NCBI GenBank assembly: GCA_965219485.1
Contig: OZ244774.1
Span: forward strand, 1,116,001-1,180,000
DNA from: UBA8337 sp937907245
GTDB lineage: Bacteria; Pseudomonadota; Alphaproteobacteria; RS24
Length of the DNA: 64,000 nt
Direction of reading: 5' to 3'
This document shows positions 42,573-50,791 of this stretch, piece after piece; within the stretch, counting starts at the first letter, position 1; each line of letters starts with the position of its first letter. A program made the translations under genes and the position numbers. Below the pieces are notes generated by a model. That model did not search any database and was not told where the DNA came from. It worked only from the letters and a program-made list of their open reading frames with translations.

Positions 42573-43778
42573 GTGTTAGATAAATCAATTAGTAAAATGA
42601 AAAAGCAAGAATTGCTGGACTACATAGAGAGCATGGCGGAGGCAGCCAAAACAATCGATAGCCTAGCTCAGGGTGTGCGTAAGATAGACGAAGAAATTAA
42701 ACTCACGGCCCAGAATGCAGACTCAAGGGACAATAACGCCAGCATTTCTGCCCAAAATGCAGAAGCGCAAAACCAAGCCGCCAACGCCTCTGCCCAAAAT
42801 GCAGAAGCGCGAAACCAAGACGCCAACGCCTCTGCCCAAAATGCAGAAGCGCAAAACCAAACCGCAGCTAAATCTGCTGAAGGCGCAGAAAACCAAAGCC
42901 AAGCCGCAACTAAATCTGCTGAAGGCGCAGAAACACAAAGCCAAGCCGCAGCTAAATCTGCTGAAGGCGCAGAAGCACAAAACCAAGCTGCCATCACCTC
43001 TGCTCAGGGTGTAAAAACACAAAACCAAGCTGCTATCGAGCTGAATGCACAGATTGATAATTTTTTATTAGAAATCAACGACAAAAATAGTGGCCACAAA
43101 CAATTTATCGAAAAAACTCGAAATGACATAACCAGCTTACTACCGAGCGCAGCAGCGACAGGACTCGCTACCGCATTCAGATTTTCAAAATTGAGATATG
43201 GCAACGACCCTCAAGAAGATACTGGGCTAAACAAGGGGCTTTGCGCAACAATCCGAGATAAAAACTTCCTAGTAAGCCTAGTGCTATATTCTTCCTTTTT
43301 AGCTCTGCTTTTACTTTCCGCCGCCCTTATTCTTGCAACCTTTGGCATTAATTTTTTCTGGGAATCTGTCACTGCCGACTTCAATCAACAGAATATATTT
43401 GGAGACAAATTGTCGTTTCTCGGTATGGTCGGTCGAATTACCTTCTTATCGCCAATATTTTGGGTAGCTCTGCACATCAACAGGCAAATAAATAGACGCT
43501 CACAACTCTATGAAGCTTACAACTACAGACAGAGACTCATGGAGCTTTATGTCGGCTTCAGCAGTCGCCGAGACACGTCATCTGCAGAGGACACAAAAAA
43601 CCTTGAGACCTTGACAGATATTATTTTCGAGAACGTCAAAATTCCTCCTGGAAAGGCAGATATCCATGAGAGTGATAATCTCATTAGTAACTTAATATGG
43701 ACAAAGCGATCGAAGCCGAATGAGCCAAACCCAAACATCTTACCTGCCCAGACTACCGAGCTACTGAAGCCAGACTAG
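42573..43778 (+). CDS. Repeat-containing membrane protein of unknown function
   Basis: 401 residues; start GTG with AGAGAGG upstream. Three parts: an N-terminal helical segment (1-44); eight tandem 14-residue units rich in Ala, Gln, Asn and Ser (45-156), probably one long helix or coiled coil; then a helical region, two transmembrane helices (about 231-258 and 282-300), and a cytosolic tail beginning INRRSQLYEAYNYRQRLMELY. That last motif recalls membrane proteins in which an E-x-Y-x-(Y/H)-(K/R) helix follows the second membrane segment. The 3' half looks more AT-rich than its neighbours, suggesting transfer. I recognise no named family. Confidence 0.8.
   Translation: MLDKSISKMKKQELLDYIESMAEAAKTIDSLAQGVRKIDEEIKLTAQNADSRDNNASISAQNAEAQNQAANASAQNAEARNQDANASAQNAEAQNQTAAKSAEGAENQSQAATKSAEGAETQSQAAAKSAEGAEAQNQAAITSAQGVKTQNQAAIELNAQIDNFLLEINDKNSGHKQFIEKTRNDITSLLPSAAATGLATAFRFSKLRYGNDPQEDTGLNKGLCATIRDKNFLVSLVLYSSFLALLLLSAALILATFGINFFWESVTADFNQQNIFGDKLSFLGMVGRITFLSPIFWVALHINRQINRRSQLYEAYNYRQRLMELYVGFSSRRDTSSAEDTKNLETLTDIIFENVKIPPGKADIHESDNLISNLIWTKRSKPNEPNPNILPAQTTELLKPD
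42705..43040 (+). repeat. Eight tandem 42-bp coding repeats
   Basis: In-frame 42-bp units encode the 14-residue pattern Ser-Ala-(Gln/Glu)-(Asn/Gly)-Ala-Glu-x-Gln-(Asn/Ser)-Gln-x-Ala-x-x. Unit 1 is degenerate. Units 2-4 (TCTGCCCAAAATGCAGAAGC type) and 5-7 (TCTGCTGAAGGCGCAGAA type) form two nearly identical subgroups, and unit 8 is a variant. The two-block pattern indicates recent duplication of units, so copy number may vary between strains. Confidence 0.92.
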
Positions 43779-43793
43779 GATTCGCAAAGCCTC

Positions 43794-44021
43794 TTAGAGA
43801 CGCCCAAACCTAACGCCCACGAATGTTTCGCAGTCTTGGCAGTAAAAACCTTGGTTCTTCTTGCTAGGGCACAACGCCCCATCGGCGTCTTTGTTTAGGT
43901 CGGGTTGGGTAACCCGCCAGGTTTGCGAGATGGCGTGCCAGACGCAGGCGCCGTTTAGCGCAATGGCCGACGAAGTGCAGACGGCGCAGCGAGGTCGTTG
44001 CCGATTTCGAACGATTTCCAT
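43794..44021 (-). CDS. Small zinc-ribbon-like protein
   Basis: 75 residues from the ATG at 44021. Two Cys-x2-Cys pairs (residues 12-15 and 61-64) flank a region with WHAISQTWRV. The layout matches small uncharacterised proteins in which the first CxxC is followed by an Ala/Trp segment and a second CxxC near the end. An AAAAGGCA site lies upstream. It is on the opposite strand from the island genes and convergent with the membrane protein. The function is not known; it could also be a non-island gene accompanying der. Confidence 0.55.
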   Translation of the reverse strand: MEIVRNRQRPRCAVCTSSAIALNGACVWHAISQTWRVTQPDLNKDADGALCPSKKNQGFYCQDCETFVGVRFGRL

Positions 44022-44130
44022 CGGTTGCCTTTTTTGAACTCCATGTTTCATAAAACACAGAAGACAGCCTGCACCCCTAAAAGAGCGTTAATTTTAGATA
44101 TATTTTCGTACTTAATTTATCGCGAAAAAG

Positions 44131-44157
44131 AAACCCTATTTATCCTCATAAGGGTTT
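44131..44157. terminator. Possible bidirectional terminator after der
   Basis: AAACCCT (44131-44137) and AGGGTTT (44151-44157) form a 7-bp stem with a 13-base loop. T residues follow on the plus strand (TTTTTG), and on the minus strand the stem runs into CTTTTTC. It covers the last codons of der. The stem is short and AT-rich at its base. Confidence 0.4.
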
Positions 44158-45563
44158 TTGCCTTTACGGACAAAAATACGCAAAGGTACGCCATCCAAAG
44201 AAAACGTCTCGCGCAGGCTGTTTGCCAGATAGCGCTGATAGCTTTCTGGTACCGCGTGGCCGCGGCTGGAGAAGGTGACGAAGGTTGGCGGACGCGCTTT
44301 GGCTTGCGTGATATAGCGCAGACGAACCGGACGGCCCTTGTCGGCAGGGGGCGGATGACGGTCGATGACATCGCCCAGCCATTTGTTCAATTTAGCCGTG
44401 CCAATGCGCGCGTTCCAAATCTCATATTGCTTTTGTACCGCTGGCATAAGTTGCTCAACGCCCTTGCCCGTTTGCGCCGACATCATAATCACCGGCACCC
44501 CGCGCAAGCGCGGCATGGTGCGGAGCAGCGCATCATTAATGGTTTGGCGCACTTCTTTGCGGTCGAGTTTCAAATCCCATTTATTGATACCCACCACAAG
44601 GGCGCGGCCTTCGCGCTCAATCAAATCTGCCAATTGAATGTCTTGCTTGTCAAATGGCGTCGTTGCATCGACCAGTAAAACTACCACTTCGGCAAATTTT
44701 ACCGCGCGCAGACCATCGGCCACCGATAGTTTTTCTAACTTCTCCGTAACCCGAGATTTACGCCGCACACCCGCCGTATCCCAAAGCGTAATCGGGCGCG
44801 AGCCATTGGGCGCATGGTGGCTTTCCCAAGTCCAATTGACCGAAATACTATCGCGCGTAATGCCCGCCTCTGGCCCCGTCAAAAGTCGGTCTTGGCCCAG
44901 AATATAATTAATCAACGTCGACTTGCCCGCGTTCGGACGCCCCAAAATGGCCACGCGCAGCGGCTTATCCGGATCATCTTCAAATGGCATATCCGGGTCG
45001 AAATCAGCGTCCTCGTCGTCTTCGTCTAGCTCCACGAAGTCGGCTTTATGGGCTTCTTCATGCAGCGCAATCGCGTCGCGCACTTTGGTGTATAGGTCAT
45101 CCGTGCCGTGGCCATGCTCGGCCGACAGCGCAATCGGCTCGCCCAGTCCCAAACTATACATCTCGTTCAGCCCGGTTTCCGAGGCTTTGCTCTCTGATTT
45201 ATTACCCGCCAAAATAACCGGTACATTGGCTTTTCGTAAAATGCGCGCGAATAATTCATCTTCTGGCAACAGGCCTACGCGCGCATCGGTGAGCATGAGA
45301 ACCATGTCCGCTTCGCCGATGGCAGCTTCGGTTTGGGCGCGCATGCGCGCTTCTAACGAGCCTGTTTTGCCCTCTTCGAAACCCGCCGTATCGACAATTT
45401 GAAACCGCAAATCGCCAAGCCGCGCATCGCCAAAACGGCGGTCGCGCGTGACCCCTGGCTGGTCATCGACCAAAGCCAGTTTGCGCCCAACAAGACGATT
45501 GAATAGCGTAGATTTACCCACATTGGGTCGCCCCACAATGGCGAGAACAAATGGCGCGATCAT
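44136..45563 (-). CDS. der: Ribosome biogenesis GTPase Der
   Basis: Tandem-GTPase factor for 50S assembly. 475 residues. First G domain has GRPNVGKSTLFNRLVG at about residues 11-26 and DTAGFEEG; the second has GRPNAGKSTLINYILG at about 210-225, DTAGVRRKSRV and NKWDLK. The KH-like C-terminal domain follows. The linker contains an acidic stretch (about 170-200). Last gene of the panB-YfgM-bamB-der series. Confidence 0.97.
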   Translation of the reverse strand: MIAPFVLAIVGRPNVGKSTLFNRLVGRKLALVDDQPGVTRDRRFGDARLGDLRFQIVDTAGFEEGKTGSLEARMRAQTEAAIGEADMVLMLTDARVGLLPEDELFARILRKANVPVILAGNKSESKASETGLNEMYSLGLGEPIALSAEHGHGTDDLYTKVRDAIALHEEAHKADFVELDEDDEDADFDPDMPFEDDPDKPLRVAILGRPNAGKSTLINYILGQDRLLTGPEAGITRDSISVNWTWESHHAPNGSRPITLWDTAGVRRKSRVTEKLEKLSVADGLRAVKFAEVVVLLVDATTPFDKQDIQLADLIEREGRALVVGINKWDLKLDRKEVRQTINDALLRTMPRLRGVPVIMMSAQTGKGVEQLMPAVQKQYEIWNARIGTAKLNKWLGDVIDRHPPPADKGRPVRLRYITQAKARPPTFVTFSSRGHAVPESYQRYLANSLRETFSLDGVPLRIFVRKGKNPYEDK

Positions 45564-45572
45564 AGCGCGCTC

Positions 45573-46949
45573 CTATTTACGGGCAATGAGGGTGCCCTCA
45601 TCGCTCAACACATACAAAATACCGTCGGCAATTACGGGCGTCAGGCTGACGGGTTCTCCAATGTCCACGAACTCGCCAATTTCGCCATTGCTAGGATCGA
45701 CGCTGGCCAAACGACCATCCGACGATGCAAGAATAATTTTACCACTCGCTAAAACCGGGCCCGCCCAACGAATACGTCCGCGACGGCTCTCTTCATTTTT
45801 ATAAGCCGGTAGCTTGGCAATCCAACGCACCCGACCCTGCTCGCGAGACAGGCTCACCAGCTCTCCATCCAGAGACATAACCAAAACATAATCGCCCATC
45901 GCCCAAGGGGTTTCGATGGAGCCGACGTCAGCCGTCCAAACGCGTTCGCCGCTGCGTAAATCAATCGCGGCTGTGCGGCCGCCATGGCTGGTCACATAAG
46001 CTCGATCCCTATCAATGACCGGACGCCCAACAATCGCGTTCAATTGAGATAGCGGCGTGATTTGTGTGGCGCGGCTGGTTAGGGTCTCGTTCCAAGCCTC
46101 TTGGCCATTCACCGGACTAAGCGCCACCACTTCGCCAGAGTTGAACCCAGCCAGCACAATTTGCTCATTCACCGCCACGCTGGTGGCACCCACAATGGTC
46201 GCGGCTTCTTTAATCGCTAAATGTTCCCAAATGCGCGTGCCGTCCTCGGCATTGAAAGCCTGCAAACGGCTGTCTTGCGAGGCAACATAAATCCGGCCAT
46301 TGCTATAGGTCGGCGCATTCGAAAACGCCACAAGGTTTTGGACTCGCCAAATAATATCGCCCGTTGCGGCATCCAGCGCCAAAACTTCGCCAAAGCCCGT
46401 GGTCACAAAAACGCGACCGGCCGCATAAGACACGCCGCCGCCGAAACCATCGCGCACGCGAGCTGGTTTTTCTTTGCTGCTGAAAAATCTCGACAGGCTA
46501 AAATTACGCTCGGTGAAAGTAGCCAACACAGATTGAGACCAAAGAGGCGCCCCAGTTTTGGCCTCTACGGCCACCACTTTCAAATCGGTTCCCAAGGCAA
46601 ACACTTTGCCATCGGCCACCACAGGCGGTGCTTTTAAAACCGTAAGGCCTTTGTTGCCACGCACCATATCGACCCGAAACCCCTCGCCTAGGCCATCTAG
46701 CTCGAGATGATAAGCGGCATTGGTGGCAAAGCCGCCCGCGTTGTTCCAAGTCGAATTGCGAAAGGGTGGCAAAATACGAACTGGCTCACCGCGAAGGCGC
46801 GGGTCTTCACGCAAAGTCGTTTCAAAGTTTAAAACCGAAATCCGATCGCCGTCGAATTTTTCTTTCTGGGTATCGCCACCGCCACACGCAACCAGCACAC
46901 TAGCGAGAATGGCAGAGGTAAGAACGGAGCGGAGCTGACGAAATTTCAT
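45573..46949 (-). CDS. bamB: Outer-membrane assembly lipoprotein BamB
   Basis: PQQ-type eight-bladed beta-propeller of the BAM complex. 458 residues; the lipobox Leu-Val-Ala-Cys places the lipidated Cys at about residue 22. Blade repeats such as GKVFALGTDLKVVAVEAKTG and GRVFVTTGFGEVLALDAATG recur. It lies 11 bp downstream of the YfgM-like gene and 9 bp upstream of der, the order found in E. coli too. Confidence 0.94.
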   Translation of the reverse strand: MKFRQLRSVLTSAILASVLVACGGGDTQKEKFDGDRISVLNFETTLREDPRLRGEPVRILPPFRNSTWNNAGGFATNAAYHLELDGLGEGFRVDMVRGNKGLTVLKAPPVVADGKVFALGTDLKVVAVEAKTGAPLWSQSVLATFTERNFSLSRFFSSKEKPARVRDGFGGGVSYAAGRVFVTTGFGEVLALDAATGDIIWRVQNLVAFSNAPTYSNGRIYVASQDSRLQAFNAEDGTRIWEHLAIKEAATIVGATSVAVNEQIVLAGFNSGEVVALSPVNGQEAWNETLTSRATQITPLSQLNAIVGRPVIDRDRAYVTSHGGRTAAIDLRSGERVWTADVGSIETPWAMGDYVLVMSLDGELVSLSREQGRVRWIAKLPAYKNEESRRGRIRWAGPVLASGKIILASSDGRLASVDPSNGEIGEFVDIGEPVSLTPVIADGILYVLSDEGTLIARK

Positions 46950-46960
46950 AGTAGACTGGC

Positions 46961-47662
46961 CTATTTTTGGGCTTCAGGAGCCGCAGGAGATGGCGTCAGG
47001 GCCGCCGACAGGCTTTCTAACATAATGCTCGCACGCTCCCGGGTCAGGCTAGTGACGCGGGCATCGCCGATTTGGGCTTTAAACAATTCACGCGCTTTCA
47101 GCGGCTTATCGTAGGTCATATAGGCGAGGGCCATGGTTTCGCGCGCCATTGGCTGCAAACCATTGCCATCGTCTAGCAAACGATCCAAGCGCAACTCAAT
47201 CTCTTGCAGGCTGCCTTTGCTATCCAACAAAACGATGGCGGCTTGCAATTGGGCTAAATCTCGCAAGCTGTGTGGCAAGCCTGAGGTATCGGCAAGAGCA
47301 TCAAAAGACGCAATAGCTGCATCGGCAGAGGCTGAATTGGTTTGGCTTTTCTCCGCATGTGCCAAAGCGGCGGTAAACCGCGCCAAGGCGCCATAGCCAT
47401 TGTCTTCGGCAGCGGCAAAAGCCTCCAAAGGCGCTATTTTTTCTTGCGTGTCCAGCTCAACAAGCGTCTGTAGCAAAGCGTCATAGCGCACAGAGGCCGC
47501 TTCTTCTTGGCCTCGGATATAGCTCGAACCGGCAATCACCGCGGCCACTAAAACCACGATGGCCACCGCAGCGCCAATGATGTAGCGGCCATATTTATTC
47601 CAAGCTGCGCCCATATTATCGCGGCGTAGTTCGGCGCTTACTTCATCAAAAATATCACTCAC
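46961..47662 (-). CDS. YfgM-like tetratricopeptide membrane protein
   Basis: 233 residues, start GTG with GGAGA upstream (no ATG fits as well). A cytosolic N-terminus (DIFDEVSAELRRDNM) precedes one membrane helix at about residues 27-49 and a periplasmic TPR-like domain. This matches the YfgM/ancillary SecYEG subunit family, which helps hand proteins to periplasmic chaperones. It sits directly before bamB. Confidence 0.85.
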   Translation of the reverse strand: MSDIFDEVSAELRRDNMGAAWNKYGRYIIGAAVAIVVLVAAVIAGSSYIRGQEEAASVRYDALLQTLVELDTQEKIAPLEAFAAAEDNGYGALARFTAALAHAEKSQTNSASADAAIASFDALADTSGLPHSLRDLAQLQAAIVLLDSKGSLQEIELRLDRLLDDGNGLQPMARETMALAYMTYDKPLKARELFKAQIGDARVTSLTRERASIMLESLSAALTPSPAAPEAQK

Positions 47663-47702
47663 TGTGTGTCTCCGGCTGGCTTTGGGTCATGGACGCTGGG
47701 CC

Positions 47703-48533
47703 CTAATCTTTCTTGTTAACTTTCATAGCATAAGTATGTTGCGCTTCGGGAAATTTCCGCTCCCGAACATCGTTTGCATAGGCTTCCGCCGCAGTCGCGA
47801 TTTGTTGGCCTAGCGTGGCGAACTCTTTAACAAATTTAGGCACGCTCGGCGATAGGCCCAACATGTCCTCGGTTACCAAAATCTGGCCGTCGCAGCCGGC
47901 TGAGGCGCCAATGCCAATGGTTGGCGTATCGATCGCCTCTGAAATTCTATCCGCCAGCTCCGCCGCAATACCCTCGAGGACGATGGAAAAAGCCCCCGCA
48001 TCGGCCAGCGCATGAGCGTCTTTTTCAAGCTGTGGCCATTGGTCTTTGGTGCGGCCTTGGGTTTTAAATCCGCCCATAACATTTACGTTTTGTGGCGTCA
48101 GGCCAATATGACCCATCACCGGAATGCCGCGTTGGGTGAGATGCGCCACGGTTTCCGCCATGCGCTCGCCGCCTTCTAGTTTCACCGCTTGGCAGCCGGT
48201 TTCTTTCATGGTGCGGGCAGCGTTATGAAACGCTTGCGCTGGGCTTTCTTCATAGGTGCCAAATGGCAAATCCACCACCACAAGAGCTTGGCTAGAGCCC
48301 CGCACAACGGCGGCGCCATGGGCAATCATCATATCCAGCGTCACGCCCAGCGTGTTTTCCATGCCATACATGACCATTCCCAGACTGTCGCCGACCAATA
48401 GTAAATCCACGTGCGGGTCAATCAGCGCCGCCGTATGGGCGTGATAAGACGTCAGGCAAACGATAGGCTGCTGATTTTTTCGCGCCATAATCTCGGGGAC
48501 AGTGATGCGTTGGGTGCGCTTTTGAACAGACAT
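47703..48533 (-). CDS. panB: 3-methyl-2-oxobutanoate hydroxymethyltransferase
   Basis: First step of pantothenate synthesis: ketoisovalerate plus methylene-THF to ketopantoate. 276 residues from the ATG at 48533; the upstream extension is not family-like. Motifs CLTSYHAHTA, LLLVGDSLGMVMYG (metal-binding Asp), and GHIGLTPQNVNVMGGFKTQGR. panC is not adjacent. Confidence 0.96.
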   Translation of the reverse strand: MSVQKRTQRITVPEIMARKNQQPIVCLTSYHAHTAALIDPHVDLLLVGDSLGMVMYGMENTLGVTLDMMIAHGAAVVRGSSQALVVVDLPFGTYEESPAQAFHNAARTMKETGCQAVKLEGGERMAETVAHLTQRGIPVMGHIGLTPQNVNVMGGFKTQGRTKDQWPQLEKDAHALADAGAFSIVLEGIAAELADRISEAIDTPTIGIGASAGCDGQILVTEDMLGLSPSVPKFVKEFATLGQQIATAAEAYANDVRERKFPEAQHTYAMKVNKKD

Positions 48534-48682
48534 AAGTCTCTCTATAAATAAGGGCCAGATGGCTTTAACTGTCGCGGAAACTAGCCGAAATAAAGCCAAA
48601 GCGCAATTGCGTTTGCAGTTTATAAAATGTAGAGTTGGTCCAACCTCTTGTCATAAAAATCAAAAAAAATAGGTAGGGCGGA

Positions 48683-49006
48683 ATGAACAATAGCAAAATA
48701 CGATTAATCGGCTTGTCACTGGCTATGGCTGCCTTGGCTGGGTGTGTTGCAAAGCTCAGCGACGAAGGCCGCTTTATCCGCCAAATAGTGCCCGACTTGG
48801 CAAATGAATGCGAGTTTTTGGGGGTTGTAGACGCCGCTGAAGGCAGTGGCTGGGATAAGGCCAATGATAGAATTGGCGCCTTAAACATCCTCAGAAACCA
48901 AATTTCGCTGATGAATGGCAACGCCTTTGTGCTGACAGATATATCCAGCTCGGATTCCAAGACTTTAATTCAGGCTGACGCCTATAAATGCGCGGCAAGA
49001 AAATAG
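48683..49006 (+). CDS. Small lipoprotein, DUF4156-like
   Basis: 107 residues. A signal peptide ends in the lipobox Leu-Ala-Gly-Cys, with the lipidated Cys about residue 21. The mature part has the CEFLGVVDAAEG and A-x-N/L-LRNQ pattern of DUF4156-type lipoproteins (ALNILRNQISLMNGNAFVLTD). Aspartate does not follow the Cys (Val instead), so sorting to the outer membrane is likely. AGGTAGGGCGGA precedes the ATG. Divergent from panB. Confidence 0.75.
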   Translation: MNNSKIRLIGLSLAMAALAGCVAKLSDEGRFIRQIVPDLANECEFLGVVDAAEGSGWDKANDRIGALNILRNQISLMNGNAFVLTDISSSDSKTLIQADAYKCAARK

Positions 49007-49021
49007 CCTCGGGCTCCGTTT

Positions 49022-49444
49022 TCAATTAGCGTCTTTAATCAGCCGCTTGCCGAAGGAAACCACCTCGTCTTCTGTATAGCCAGAGGCTAGGTAAAACTTC
49101 GTTGCCGCCAAATTATTTTTGCGCACTTGCAAGTTCAGCTTGGGGCAGCCCAAAGCCGCCAGCTCGCTTTCGCCACGTTGCATCATCGCTTGGGCATGGC
49201 CTTGTTTTTGGTGCATCGGGGCGACGGCTAAATAGTTAACCCAGCCACGGTGCCCATCATAGCCGAACATAGCAGAGGCCATAATTACGCCATCCTGCTC
49301 GCCAACGAAAAACAGCTCGCGCTGATGGGCAAGTTTACGCTCAATATCGAGTGTCGGATTATTATGCGGTTGCAACAAGCCACAGGCCTGCCAAAGCTCG
49401 ATAACGGCTTGCGTGTCGGCTGGCTTAAAAATTCTTATTTCCAT
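49022..49444 (-). CDS. GNAT family acetyltransferase (YpeA-like)
   Basis: 140 residues; single N-acetyltransferase domain with the acetyl-CoA loop VAPMHQKQGHAQAM and C-terminal NNLAATKFYLASGY. The start and the FGYDGHRGWVNYLAV segment resemble YpeA. The substrate is unknown. Its ATG adjoins the stop of the GFA-family gene upstream, so they share a transcript. Confidence 0.9.
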   Translation of the reverse strand: MEIRIFKPADTQAVIELWQACGLLQPHNNPTLDIERKLAHQRELFFVGEQDGVIMASAMFGYDGHRGWVNYLAVAPMHQKQGHAQAMMQRGESELAALGCPKLNLQVRKNNLAATKFYLASGYTEDEVVSFGKRLIKDAN

Positions 49445-49810
49445 CTAATCATGTTCCGCGCCCTTGGCCAGACCGATACGCGCGGCGGCTGGGGTTTCGA
49501 CGCCGTCTAAACATTCAAAATTGACGCTAATTTGGCTTGGGTCGCGTCGGCGGCGATGGTGGGTATAGACGCCACAAATTTGGCAAAAATAATGTGCCGC
49601 AATGTTTTTATTCCACTGATAGACCGACGGCGTTTGGCTATCTTCCAGCAGCCGAAAAGCTTCTGCCTGCATAGGCTTCATGACAATGCCTTTCTTGCGG
49701 CAGAGCGAGCAATTGCAGCGGTAAATCCCCTCGGCAAGCGAAGCTGCTTCGAGCGCCACCTCAAAGCGTATCGCCCCACAATGGCAGCCGCCGAGGTGCA
49801 CGCGCGTCAT
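49445..49810 (-). CDS. GFA family (Mss4-like) zinc protein
   Basis: 121 residues with the Cys clusters of the glutathione-dependent formaldehyde-activating enzyme fold: CHCGAIRFE (about 9-17), CNCSLCRKKG (about 33-42) and CQICGVYTHH. Most GFA-family members have no proven substrate. It overlaps the upstream phosphatase-like gene by 4 bp (ATGA) and adjoins the GNAT gene, forming a three-gene unit. Confidence 0.92.
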   Translation of the reverse strand: MTRVHLGGCHCGAIRFEVALEAASLAEGIYRCNCSLCRKKGIVMKPMQAEAFRLLEDSQTPSVYQWNKNIAAHYFCQICGVYTHHRRRRDPSQISVNFECLDGVETPAAARIGLAKGAEHD

Positions 49811-50253
49811 GTAATCTCATCCGCTTTTATGTCTAAAAACCCCTGCCAAACGTCATTGATTTGCGGCAGCCATTGGGCCAGCAAAGGTGTCGTCGCTTGC
49901 GGCTCACGGACGCCCTTCAGGAGGGTCAGATATTTGAACATGAAAGCCGAAACGCGGGCGTTCACTTGGCAATGCACCAGAATTTTTTGCCCCTCAAGGG
50001 CTTCCATCAAACGGCAAAATTGGCTCAAATGCGCCGCGGTCGGAGCCTCGAACGGGATGGGCAGATGAATATAACTCATACCCTGCGCGCTAACCAATTG
50101 CCCCTCATTGGCAATCGCGTCGTCGCTATCGGGCATCGCAAGATTGATAACAACCTCATACCCCTCGCTCGCCAGCCCCTCGAAATCCTCAGCCTTCGGC
50201 TGACCGCAAGTGCCGATAAGCGGCGTGAGGAGATGAAAATTTCGGAGCTGCAT
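49807..50253 (-). CDS. Protein tyrosine phosphatase-like protein
   Basis: 148 residues resembling a bacterial cysteine-phosphatase family with the start FHLLTPLIGTCGQP. The loop ILVHCQVNARVSAF has Cys95 and Arg100, a C-x4-R spacing instead of the C-x5-R of classical phosphatases. I recall similar shortened loops in related uncharacterised proteins, so activity is uncertain. A general-acid Asp could be in the NLAMPDSDDA segment. First gene of the unit with GFA and GNAT proteins. Confidence 0.8.
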   Translation of the reverse strand: MQLRNFHLLTPLIGTCGQPKAEDFEGLASEGYEVVINLAMPDSDDAIANEGQLVSAQGMSYIHLPIPFEAPTAAHLSQFCRLMEALEGQKILVHCQVNARVSAFMFKYLTLLKGVREPQATTPLLAQWLPQINDVWQGFLDIKADEIT

Positions 50254-50308
50254 GGGCCTTCCCCTTGATTTTATTATTGGAGATGCACGACTTAAGTCGT
50301 CGCCTTGG

Positions 50309-50752
50309 TTAGTCTTGCGTCAAAACATAAGTTAGCAATTCCACCACCTGCTCTGGCGTCGTGGCCCAAGCCATGGCGGCGGCGTCTACTTCTTTTAGCG
50401 GGTGGATGATATCTGCATCGTGCAACGTGATGTAGGGCGTGCCGAGGGCGGCGCAATAGCCCGCATCGAAAGCCGCATTCCATTGTTTATATTTATCGCC
50501 AAACCGCACCACCGCTACATCGCATTGCTCAATGAGGGTTTTGGTGCGGATGGCATTTACTTTGGCTGACTTATGATCGCGCCAGAAGTTATTGTCCTCG
50601 GCGCCCAAAAAATCGCCCGCCGCATCGCTGGCTTCATGGTTGGTTACCGCAGAGCTGAACACAACATCGAGGTTTTGTTTCGCGCAGCCTTGTTCGATTT
50701 GGTCGCGCCAATCGGTATGAATTTCGCCCGATAGATAAACTGTCATAGTCAT
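50309..50752 (-). CDS. YtoQ family protein (nucleoside 2-deoxyribosyltransferase-like)
   Basis: 147 residues: VYLSGEIHTDWRDQI, VTNHEASDAAGDFLG, VAVVRFGDKYKQWNAAFDAGYCAALGTPYI (in part) are the marks of the YtoQ family, whose fold resembles nucleoside 2-deoxyribosyltransferases. The biochemical role is not established. A second ATG two codons in (50746) is an equally good start. Independent of the phosphatase-like gene by 55 bp. Confidence 0.88.
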   Translation of the reverse strand: MTMTVYLSGEIHTDWRDQIEQGCAKQNLDVVFSSAVTNHEASDAAGDFLGAEDNNFWRDHKSAKVNAIRTKTLIEQCDVAVVRFGDKYKQWNAAFDAGYCAALGTPYITLHDADIIHPLKEVDAAAMAWATTPEQVVELLTYVLTQD

Positions 50753-50791
50753 TAAACTGTCTCCGATTGAGGTTCGATAGGTTGCTGTGCG

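Noticed and set aside
42668..43028. Cys/Trp-rich open frames on the minus strand over the repeat region
   Set aside because: They mirror the plus-strand repeats and have no ribosome site or family likeness.
42705..43040. Tandem repeats resembling a CRISPR array
   Set aside because: The 42-bp units are contiguous, lack unique spacers, and stay in frame as a 14-residue protein repeat.
49000..49021. Terminator between the DUF4156-like lipoprotein and GNAT genes
   Set aside because: The AGCC/GGCT stem is four pairs and too weak to call.
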